Shown: in pieces, positions 1 through 4,894 of the stretch
How positions within the stretch are numbered: the stretch's first letter is position 1
Layout of the letters: each line of letters begins with the position of its first letter
From: an uncultured Lachnobacterium sp.
GTDB taxonomy: Bacteria > Bacillota > Clostridia > Lachnospirales > Lachnospiraceae
Direction of reading: 5' to 3'
Length of the DNA stretch: 11,616 bases
NCBI GenBank assembly: GCA_900549895.1
Contig: URQG01000038.1
Location: forward strand, 1 to 11,616
Program-made: the position numbers and the translations under genes
Notes under the pieces: model-generated
Seen by the model: only the letters and a program-made list of their open reading frames with translations
What the model was told of the DNA's origin: nothing
Databases searched by the model: none

Positions 1-50
1 ATAGTGGTATTATCAAAATTGTAAACTCTGCATTTTTTATAAAAAAACTA

Positions 51-79
51 TTGAGTTATTCGGCAACGTGAATTAGAAT
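51..79 (+). promoter_or_regulatory. Sigma-A-type promoter of the BlaI-family gene
   Basis: A -35 box TTGAGT (51-56) and a -10 box TAGAAT (74-79) are separated by exactly 17 bp. The start codon at 114 lies 35 nt past the -10 box, giving a short leader. I see no convincing TACA/TGTA dyad of the BlaI type next to it, so autoregulation is not supported by the visible sequence. Confidence 0.6.
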
Positions 80-113
80 AAAGTTGTCGAAGATCTTAGA
101 CAAAGGAGAGTAT

Positions 114-503
114 ATGAGGAAAGCAGTTACCAGAGAATTAAGTGCATGTGAAACCCTTATCATGAAAGTTGTATGGGACGCAAAAGAAGACATTGCCGTT
201 CAGGAACTGATCGTGCAATTGAAAGAACAGTATGGAAAAGATTATGCAAGAACTACGGTTGTCACTTTCTTAGGAAAGATGGCAGACAAGGGATTTGTCA
301 GCACGCATCGCCGTGGTAAGAATGCATTTGTCCATGCCGAAAAGAATGAAGATGCGTACAAGTCCAAGCTTATGAACGAAGAGACCGATTTCTGGTTCGA
401 GGGACAGACGGATCAGTTATTGTCAGCAGTTTGTAGCAAGAGAACGGTATCTAAAGAAGAAATCCAGCGTATGAGAGATCTTCTGGATTCACTGGACAAG
501 TAA
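114..503 (+). CDS. BlaI/MecI/CopY-family transcriptional repressor (orphan)
   Basis: A 129-aa DNA-binding repressor of the penicillinase-repressor family. The N-terminal winged helix opens with the family signature: LSACETLIMKVVW at residues 9-21, then the recognition-helix region YARTTVVTFLGKMADKGFV at about 49-67 and the wing (RRGKNAFVHA). The C-terminal helices at about 80-129 would dimerise. Family length is usually 120-130 aa, so it is complete. I chose ATG 114 because AAAGGAGAG lies 4 nt upstream; an in-frame TTG at 84 lacks a ribosome binding site. In the classical systems BlaI is encoded beside BlaR1/MecR1, a membrane sensor protease that inactivates it. No M56 peptidase is encoded nearby, so this is an orphan repressor, or its partner lies outside the window. 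The regulated genes are unknown. Confidence 0.9.
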   Translation: MRKAVTRELSACETLIMKVVWDAKEDIAVQELIVQLKEQYGKDYARTTVVTFLGKMADKGFVSTHRRGKNAFVHAEKNEDAYKSKLMNEETDFWFEGQTDQLLSAVCSKRTVSKEEIQRMRDLLDSLDK

Positions 504-758
504 GCGATAAGCGATGAATCCGGGGTGCCGGCCGTTACGAGTTGGACATCATCATCTCTCATAAGTTAATATGTGCAAAAAATCATGATTTATTACCCTG
601 ATATATCCATGATTTATGAAGTAAGTTTATACCAGAGAGCGCAATTAAAAATACGATACCGGGATCCTCGACAGGACAGAAGGGTGTGTTATTTTCATCC
701 TCTGAGCGTAGAACTGGTGGAAAACAAAAGTGAATTGAGAGAAGGTATGGAAGAAGGA
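504..758. other. Intergenic stretch without a convincing gene
   Basis: Between the BlaI-family stop and its terminator lies about 255 nt of probable 3' untranslated sequence. A 72-codon GTG-started frame (573-791) has no ribosome binding site and runs through the terminator hairpin, so I do not call it. A short direct repeat CATGATTTAT occurs at 584-593 and 608-617. ACGATACCGG near 651-660 recurs once at about 1899-1908, on the outer flank of the left repeat arm. Nothing else stands out. Confidence 0.4.
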
Positions 759-786
759 ATGTGTTGCATAAGCAACACATTTTTTC
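759..786 (+). terminator. Rho-independent terminator after the BlaI-family gene
   Basis: A perfect 9-bp stem, ATGTGTTGC (759-767) with GCAACACAT (772-780), has a 4-nt loop (ATAA) and is followed directly by a T-run (781-785). It lies 256 nt after the stop codon at 503, so the mRNA has an unusually long 3' untranslated region. It separates this unit from the SseB-like gene. Confidence 0.85.
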
Positions 787-835
787 GTTGAAACCGTACT
801 TTATTTTATTGGCGGTAGATTCTGCTGTGTATCTA

Positions 836-872
836 TGGTAAAATAAAGAAGCATGTTGAGCACAGCGTGCTC
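836..872 (+). promoter_or_regulatory. Extended -10 promoter and leader hairpin of the SseB-like gene
   Basis: TGG-TAAAAT (836-844) fits an extended -10 element; no good -35 box lies 16-18 bp upstream. Just downstream, in the predicted leader, GAGCAC (858-863) pairs perfectly with GTGCTC (867-872) across a 3-nt loop. The hairpin is too short and lacks a T-run, so it is not a terminator. It could be an operator or an mRNA-stabilising structure. Confidence 0.45.
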
Positions 873-909
873 TGTGTAGATTTTGGTGTGGGTTTAGGAG
901 ATAGAACAC

Positions 910-1875
910 ATGATAGATAAGAAGAAACTTTCTAATGCATTGCATAACAACAAGGAAAATCAACCGAAAGCTCCGGTTGATCCAAATCTGACACTGGATG
1001 TCAAAAACGATAAGTTAGAGGAATTGGTTCATCAGTATACTGCCGAGAAGAATGCGGAGAATCTGAATACATTGATCGAAGAAATTCATAAGTGTCGTCT
1101 TCTTGTACCGGCAAATCTCAATGAAGAGAAACGACCGGTACCATGCATGTTAAACAGTAAGGAAAAAGGCGTGTATTTCCCGATTTATACAAGCCGGCAG
1201 CACATTCCGGAGTCGCCGAAAAGCGAGGCGATTATTAATATGCCATATTTAGCAGTCAACGAGATGACTGCGCAACAACAGGAGCATCTCGGGGGCATAG
1301 CAATCAATCCATTTACGGATAACCTGATTTTTAAGATGCCTCTTGTTCTCAGAATTCAGGAAGTGGAGAAGGCTAGAAAGTCAGCACCGAAGAAGAAAAC
1401 GATGCAGCTGACACCGGAACAATATCTGAAGTTTGAACGTCGTCAGTTTGAGTTTGGATTCCTTCCGAAGCGTTTCTTTGAACAGGGGAAGGCTATGGTC
1501 GACGAGCTGTGTGAAAAGAAGGAAGAGTATGTTGATCAGCTTTTTGAGGAATCTTATCAGGAAAAGAGAAGATATCCGTATCTTCCGGAAGATTTCTCGG
1601 TTATGGTCATGAATATGGCGGAGGATCTTCTTGTGATTCGTGTGGATCTGCCGAATCAGGATATGGCGGATCCGTCCTGCCTGCGTATTTATCTTGCATG
1701 GAATGATGTGGCGGGAACCGGAAGATATCTTACGATCGAGACCGTTAAGGATTCTAAGGAACGCAGACTCTGTGAACTTGCACCCGACTGGAAGAAATTG
1801 GATCATGGAGTTGCACCGGTTGAGGGCGCCGAACTACAGTATGTGATCGATCTTTTACAGGACAAGTTGTCGTAA
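910..1875 (+). CDS. SseB N-terminal-domain protein
   Basis: A 321-aa soluble, probably cytoplasmic protein with no signal peptide or membrane segment. Residues about 36-155 resemble the SseB N-terminal domain: a helix ending in LNTLIEEIHKCRLLVPA, then the strands with GVYFPIYTS (about 96-104), and GGIAINPFTDNLIF (about 137-150), which matches the family's G-x-x-INP-x-x-x-x-L element. Residues 165-321 form a charged C-terminal region I do not recognise (Lys/Glu-rich helices at about 180-225, then a strand-rich segment). SseB was named for a role in serine sensitivity in E. coli; its molecular function is not settled. AGGAGA (897-902) sits 7 nt before the ATG, fixing the start. The gene is monocistronic and convergent with the YbaK-type gene, and it is followed by the inverted-repeat region. 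An FHA-like or secretion-linked role cannot be excluded. Confidence 0.75.
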   Translation: MIDKKKLSNALHNNKENQPKAPVDPNLTLDVKNDKLEELVHQYTAEKNAENLNTLIEEIHKCRLLVPANLNEEKRPVPCMLNSKEKGVYFPIYTSRQHIPESPKSEAIINMPYLAVNEMTAQQQEHLGGIAINPFTDNLIFKMPLVLRIQEVEKARKSAPKKKTMQLTPEQYLKFERRQFEFGFLPKRFFEQGKAMVDELCEKKEEYVDQLFEESYQEKRRYPYLPEDFSVMVMNMAEDLLVIRVDLPNQDMADPSCLRIYLAWNDVAGTGRYLTIETVKDSKERRLCELAPDWKKLDHGVAPVEGAELQYVIDLLQDKLS

Positions 1876-1949
1876 TATTTATTTTTCTATATAAAGTGAC
1901 GATACCGGATGCAATTTCTAAAAATAGTGTGCTTATAGGTCACAGATTC

Positions 1950-2121
1950 GGAATGATACCGACTTTGGACTCAATTTTTTCTGCGAGTTAACTCCTGCAT
2001 CGATTTTGAATAGTGCATTGACATGATGATACATGATGCAATTATCCGAGACGATGGAACGCAGGAGCAGTCGCAGAAAAGAATTTCGTCAAAGTGTATC
2101 ATCCCAAATCCTGTAGATTGG
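1950..2121 (+). repeat. Left arm of an inverted repeat; forms an imperfect long hairpin
   Basis: These 172 nt recur in inverted orientation at 2438-2609. The outer 46 nt match at 38 positions, the inner 56 nt (2066-2121) match at 50 of 56 without gaps, and the middle is weaker but alignable. The arm also folds on itself: ATGATAC (1953-1959) with GTATCAT (2096-2102), ACTTTG (1962-1967) with CAAAGT (2090-2095), TTTTCTGCGA (1977-1986) with TCGCAGAAAA (2071-2080), and CTCCTGC (1992-1998) with GCAGGAG (2061-2067). It begins 74 nt after the SseB-like stop codon. Weaker similarity to the other copy continues outward to about 1889. It encodes no convincing protein. It could be a MITE-like element or a structured 3' element, and it may act as a terminator. 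Confidence 0.85.
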
Positions 2122-2437
2122 AGAAACACATTTTTCTGACTAAGCAGCATCCGGTATCTGTTTATATAAGAAAATCCAGTATTGCTGAAAACTTGTCCTG
2201 TGAGATCAATGCAGTAAGTAGTTCGGGAGGAAGAGGCGAGAGTGCTTCTATGGTCGGAAATATCTGTAGAAAAATGTTTATAAGTATGAATCGGCATCCG
2301 TATTCTGAAATTGAGAAGAATCATGACCGGCGTGAATAAATACTACAGTGAGTGTAGTATTTGAGAGATTCTGAAGAATTGTATCCTGATGAATGACGGG
2401 CATAAGATAGGTAAGTAATCTCTCGGGAGAGTATTTG
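2122..2437. other. Unique centre between the inverted-repeat arms
   Basis: These 316 nt separate the two arms. No transposase or other recognisable coding sequence is present. An 81-codon frame on the plus strand (2094-2339) and a 117-codon frame on the minus strand (1971-2324) show no family signature and no ribosome binding site. The centre contains the perfect palindrome at 2338-2362. GAGAGATT (2363-2370) can pair with AATCTCTC (2417-2424), which adjoins a small CTCTC-GG-GAGAG hairpin (2420-2431). It is either the body of a non-autonomous element or decayed DNA. Confidence 0.5.
2338..2362. repeat. Perfect 10-bp palindrome resembling a BlaI/MecI operator
   Basis: AAATACTACA (2338-2347) and TGTAGTATTT (2353-2362) are perfect inverted repeats with a 5-nt spacer (GTGAG). 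The half-site TACTACA/TGTAGTA matches the known BlaI/MecI half-sites, and a BlaI-family repressor is encoded at 114-503. The known sites usually have a shorter spacer between TACA and TGTA, and no gene starts just downstream, so the regulatory reading is tentative. The A/T-rich arms without a T-run argue against a terminator. Confidence 0.5.
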
Positions 2438-2609
2438 CCAATCTACAGGATTTGGAGCGATACACTTTGGCGAAACTCTTTTATGCGACTGCTTCGGTGT
2501 TCCATTAAGCCGGCTAATTGCGCAGTAAGAACAAGCTGTAGTTACTTATCCAAAATAGAACCCGAAGTTAATTCGCATAAAAAGTTGAGTCCAAAGTTCG
2601 TATCGTTTC
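2438..2609 (-). repeat. Right arm of the inverted repeat; forms an imperfect long hairpin
   Basis: This is the inverted partner of 1950-2121 and has the same length of 172 nt. Its own fold pairs GATAC (2459-2463) with GTATC (2600-2604), ACTTTGG (2464-2470) with CCAAAGT (2591-2597), TTTTATGCGA (2479-2488) with TCGCATAAAA (2573-2582), and CTTCGG (2492-2497) with CCGAAG (2562-2567). Compared with the left copy, several base pairs have changed on both sides of the stem so that pairing is kept. It ends 61 nt beyond the YbaK-type stop codon, so a minus-strand transcript of that gene meets it in the same orientation in which the SseB-like transcript meets the left arm. Confidence 0.85.
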
Positions 2610-2670
2610 AAAGCCGTAAGGTTTCGAATAATCCTTTCCCGAGAAATTACGTAGTATTTTATACCATCCA

Positions 2671-3153
2671 TCAAGTATGCATCAGAATCGGTGCAAATGA
2701 TGCGCGAACTACTTTGGCGAGGTCCTGCGGGTTGAGCTTGATCGTGGTTCCGATACGGCCACCGCTGACGTACATCGTATCGAACTGCTCGGCGGATGAA
2801 TCAATCACGGTCGTGAATGCTTTTTTCATGCCAAGAGGGCTGCATCCACCCCGTACATATCCTGTGATCGCAGTCAGATCTTTGACGTGGATCATCTCAA
2901 CCGACTTCTCGCCGACGGAGCGGGCCGCAGCTTTAAGATCCACTTCTTCTGCAATCGGAATGACAAATACATAGTATTGCTTGCTTTTTCCCTGCATGAC
3001 CAGTGTTTTATAAGTCTGCTCGACCGGAGCACCGGTCATCTCTACGGTGTGCATGCCGTCGATAAATTCATCGCATTCATATGTTATCAGTTCATACGGA
3101 ACTTTGTTTCGCTCTAAGATGCGGACAGCATTTGTTTTTGTTTCTTTTCCCAT
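2671..3153 (-). CDS. ybaK: YbaK/EbsC-family Cys-tRNA(Pro)/Cys-tRNA(Cys) deacylase
   Basis: A 160-aa cytoplasmic enzyme of the YbaK/ProXp superfamily, which hydrolyses mischarged Cys-tRNA(Pro) in trans and so protects translation fidelity. The start MGKETKTNAVRIL is typical. The conserved lysine is probably K49 in TYKTLV, followed by the strand YYVFVIPIAEEVDLKAAA, and GGCSPLGMKK at residues 102-111 is the family's G-x-x-P-type loop. The length fits the family (about 155-165 aa). I chose the internal ATG (complement of 3151-3153) because AGGAGG (complement of 3160-3165) lies 6 nt upstream. A longer frame would run through the promoter and overlap the divergent DUF308 gene. It is monocistronic. 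Its stop abuts the inverted-repeat region, and no ordinary terminator is seen downstream. Confidence 0.93.
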   Translation of the reverse strand: MGKETKTNAVRILERNKVPYELITYECDEFIDGMHTVEMTGAPVEQTYKTLVMQGKSKQYYVFVIPIAEEVDLKAAARSVGEKSVEMIHVKDLTAITGYVRGGCSPLGMKKAFTTVIDSSAEQFDTMYVSGGRIGTTIKLNPQDLAKVVRASFAPILMHT

Positions 3154-3195
3154 AAGCGTCCTCCTGAATATTATTGAGAATAAATTTACGCATAG

Positions 3196-3224
3196 ATTAT
3201 AGCAAATTTTCATCAAAAGTTGAA
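3196..3224 (-). promoter_or_regulatory. Promoter of the YbaK-type gene
   Basis: On the minus strand a perfect TATAAT (complement of 3196-3201) is preceded by TGC, making an extended -10. A weak -35 box TTCAAC (complement of 3219-3224) lies 17 bp away. Its -35 box overlaps that of the divergent promoter for the DUF308 gene. Confidence 0.65.
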
Positions 3225-3248
3225 TCAAAAATGTTTCAATGTTATAAT
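3220..3248 (+). promoter_or_regulatory. Promoter of the DUF308 - 76-aa - TetR cluster
   Basis: TTGAAT (3220-3225), a 17-bp spacer and a perfect TATAAT (3243-3248) preceded by TGT (extended -10). The start codon at 3278 has AGGAGG at 3264-3269. The -35 box overlaps the -35 of the divergent minus-strand promoter, so the two polymerases would occupy the same region. Confidence 0.75.
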
Positions 3249-3277
3249 GTTCGCGAAGGCAAAAGGAGGTAATCCCT

Positions 3278-3883
3278 ATGAAAGATTTCTTACGAAGAAT
3301 TAAAGCGGACTTTTTATTGTCCTCTGTGTTATGTATTTTACTGGGTGTGGTATTTGTCATTTGGAACAACAGTGTGATTAATGTGATGGGAAGTGTGCTT
3401 GCAATCGGTATGATTGTGATCGGTGCAGTTTATCTGTGCAGCTTTTTCCTGAATATTGTGACGATGGGGTTATCCGTTGTGATGGGAATTCTGGTATTGG
3501 CTGTGGGCATCTGGTTTCTTGCGGAGCCGGCGGTTATCATGAGTCTGATCCCGATCGTGATCGGTGTGGTACTTTTGTTCCACGGAATCCGGGCCATCAA
3601 GGAGGCAGTTGAAGCCAAAAAATTCGGATTTGATGCGTGGGGTGCGAATCTGATTTTGGCAATCATCAGTGTAATCCTTGGATTTTTCTGCGTATTCGAT
3701 GCATTCGGAATGATGGAGAAAGCAACGATTGTTGTCGGAATCATATTAATCTACAACGGAGTATCGAACATCTGGATCTCAGCGACAGCGACACATGCTG
3801 CAAAAGATTATGCAAGACGCAACGAGACCGTTGATGTCAATTTTGTTGAGGACAGTGATAAAGATGAGACAGATGGAATTTAA
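3278..3883 (+). CDS. DUF308 (HdeD-like) integral membrane protein
   Basis: A 201-aa polytopic membrane protein with six predicted hydrophobic segments at about 13-30, 33-57, 60-80, 84-103, 123-143 and 146-166, in three pairs as in the DUF308/HdeD family. The repeated G-x-x-x-x-x-x-G pattern in each hydrophobic pair (for example LCILLGVVFVIW and GILVLAVGIWFL) is the family's internal repeat. The C-terminal tail (170-201) is acidic and probably cytoplasmic. HdeD is linked to acid resistance in E. coli, but the role of clostridial members is unknown. AGGAGG 8 nt before the ATG fixes the start. The gene leads a likely operon with a small unknown gene (20-nt overlap) and a TetR regulator, so its expression may be coupled to the regulator. 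Confidence 0.87.
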   Translation: MKDFLRRIKADFLLSSVLCILLGVVFVIWNNSVINVMGSVLAIGMIVIGAVYLCSFFLNIVTMGLSVVMGILVLAVGIWFLAEPAVIMSLIPIVIGVVLLFHGIRAIKEAVEAKKFGFDAWGANLILAIISVILGFFCVFDAFGMMEKATIVVGIILIYNGVSNIWISATATHAAKDYARRNETVDVNFVEDSDKDETDGI

Positions 3884-4094
3884 GATGGAACGTCCGGGAC
3901 TTACCAAGGTTGGGGACCGACTGTCAGTGACAGAAGGTAAGCTGCCGACTTCCTATTACTATACCATTGAGCATGCGATTGCCATGTCAGGGAATTATGC
4001 AGTCAGTGAGAGACTCAAGACGCGAGAAGGTGTCGTCGTCGACGTGAAGGAGACGGAGAAGGGGTATTTTGTAACCATGGAGTTTGATGAGTAA
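3864..4094 (+). CDS. Small hypothetical protein of 76 aa
   Basis: I do not recognise this protein. It is a 76-aa, soluble-looking product with a charged N-terminus, a Tyr-rich patch (SYYYT at about 30-34) and a C-terminal strand pair ending in GVVVDVKETEKGYFVTMEFDE, which looks like a small beta fold. The start is uncertain: ATG 3864 follows GAGG at 3849-3852, while ATG 3873 and ATG 3885 are in-frame alternatives, the last lying just after the DUF308 stop. With the first start it overlaps the DUF308 gene by 20 nt, which suggests translational coupling. It is followed after 32 nt by the TetR gene. Its place between a membrane protein and a regulator suggests an accessory role, which is inference only. 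Confidence 0.65.
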   Translation: MRQMEFKMERPGLTKVGDRLSVTEGKLPTSYYYTIEHAIAMSGNYAVSERLKTREGVVVDVKETEKGYFVTMEFDE

Positions 4095-4126
4095 GCGCAT
4101 CAATGAGATGAAGTGTAAGGTATCAT

Positions 4127-4693
4127 ATGGCAACACAGGTAAGAACCGATATTGACCAGTTATTGGCGGACAGCCTAAAGGAGCTTGCAGCCAAGCGGCC
4201 GATGGAGAAGATTACAATTAAAGAGATTACAGACAAGGCCGGAGTCATTCGTCCGACGTTCTATAACCATTTTCAGGATAAGTTTGAACTGCTCGAATGG
4301 ATCATCCGCACGGAGCTTCTTGAACCGATCCTGCCACTCGTGCGAAGCGGAATGGTAACCGAGGCAATGGTACTGCTTTTTAGCAGTATCGAGCGGGATA
4401 AGGCGTTTTATTCGCATGTTGTAAAGCTTGAGGGAGCGGTGACATTTCATGATGTTGCACAGAAATGCGTGCGGGAGATGTTGCTTGAAATCATTAATGA
4501 ACAGATGTCCGGCAAGACTCCGAAGCATAAGTGGCTGAGTCCGGAGATTATTGCCTCTTATTATGCACAGTCGATGTGCTTTGCGACAGAAGAGTGGATC
4601 GGACAGGGAATGACACTTTCTCCGCGTGAGATCGCAGAAGCATATTACTATATGATCACACGTTCCATGACGGATGTGATCAGGGAATTATAG
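4127..4693 (+). CDS. TetR/AcrR-family transcriptional regulator
   Basis: A 188-aa one-component repressor. The N-terminal helix-turn-helix is clear: LADSLKELAAKRPMEKITIKEITDKAGVIRPTFYNHF at about 14-50, with the TFYNHF motif of the recognition helix, followed by DKFELLEWI, the usual hinge. The C-terminal region (about 70-188) is all helical, without recognisable ligand residues, and resembles the DhaS-like/TetR_C_8 group. The start ATG is preceded by a weak AAGG (4117-4120). The gene ends the DUF308 cluster and lies just upstream of palindromic sites and an MMPL exporter operon. TetR repressors often control an adjacent exporter, so regulation of the 4895-9136 operon is the simplest inference. 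The ligand is unknown. Confidence 0.93.
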   Translation: MATQVRTDIDQLLADSLKELAAKRPMEKITIKEITDKAGVIRPTFYNHFQDKFELLEWIIRTELLEPILPLVRSGMVTEAMVLLFSSIERDKAFYSHVVKLEGAVTFHDVAQKCVREMLLEIINEQMSGKTPKHKWLSPEIIASYYAQSMCFATEEWIGQGMTLSPREIAEAYYYMITRSMTDVIREL

Positions 4694-4762
4694 AACGCGA
4701 ACGTGATCGATGGTTTCGGAGGTAGATGCAGCTTGTTCACTGTAAATACAAAAATTGAGAAA

Positions 4763-4811
4763 TGTATATCGGGATATACAGATTTGCCCAAATGTATATA
4801 TGACCGATACA
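4763..4811. promoter_or_regulatory. Candidate TetR operators upstream of the MMPL operon
   Basis: TGTATATC-GG-GATATACA (4763-4780) is a perfect 18-bp palindrome. A second site with the same half-sites, TGTAT (4793-4797) and ATACA (4807-4811), follows 13 bp later, and a related TGTAAATACA lies at 4741-4750. Size and symmetry suit TetR-family dimers. A possible promoter (TTGCCC 4784-4789, TACAAG 4808-4813) would be covered by the second site; that assignment is weak. Confidence 0.6.
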
Positions 4812-4815
4812 AGAC

Positions 4816-4853
4816 AAAAAGATTGAATATTTTCATATTCAGTCTTTTTTTTT
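4816..4853 (+). terminator. Terminator-like hairpin before the MMPL operon
   Basis: AAAAAGATTGAATAT (4816-4830) pairs with ATATTCAGTCTTTTT (4835-4849) through one G-U pair, with a 4-nt loop, and ten T residues run from 4844 to 4853. It can terminate the TetR transcript. If the operon promoter lies in the operator region, the hairpin would be in its leader and could act as an attenuator. TATACT (4853-4858) could instead be a -10 box for a promoter after the terminator, but no good -35 is seen. Confidence 0.75.
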
Positions 4854-4894
4854 ATACTCTCAAGTGAAAATAAAGAAAATGGATGGTGAACAAA

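Noticed and set aside
573..791. 72-codon plus-strand reading frame after the BlaI-family gene
   Set aside because: GTG start without a ribosome binding site, no recognisable family, and its last codons form the terminator hairpin and T-run.
1971..2339. Overlapping reading frames of 117 codons (minus) and 81 codons (plus) inside the repeat region
   Set aside because: They read through hairpin arms, lack ribosome binding sites and show no transposase or other family motif.
1950..2609. Invertible (phase-variable) promoter flanked by inverted repeats
   Set aside because: Both flanking genes point into the region, so an inverting promoter could not drive either; no recombinase gene is nearby, and the arms are much longer and more diverged than invertase sites usually are.
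1950..2609. Intact insertion sequence
   Set aside because: The terminal inverted repeats are suggestive, but there is no transposase frame and no convincing target duplication at the two outer ends, so only a non-autonomous or unknown element can be claimed.
2435..2974. 179-codon plus-strand frame across the right arm and the YbaK-type gene
   Set aside because: It is largely antisense to the well-supported YbaK-type gene, and its first part is repeat sequence.
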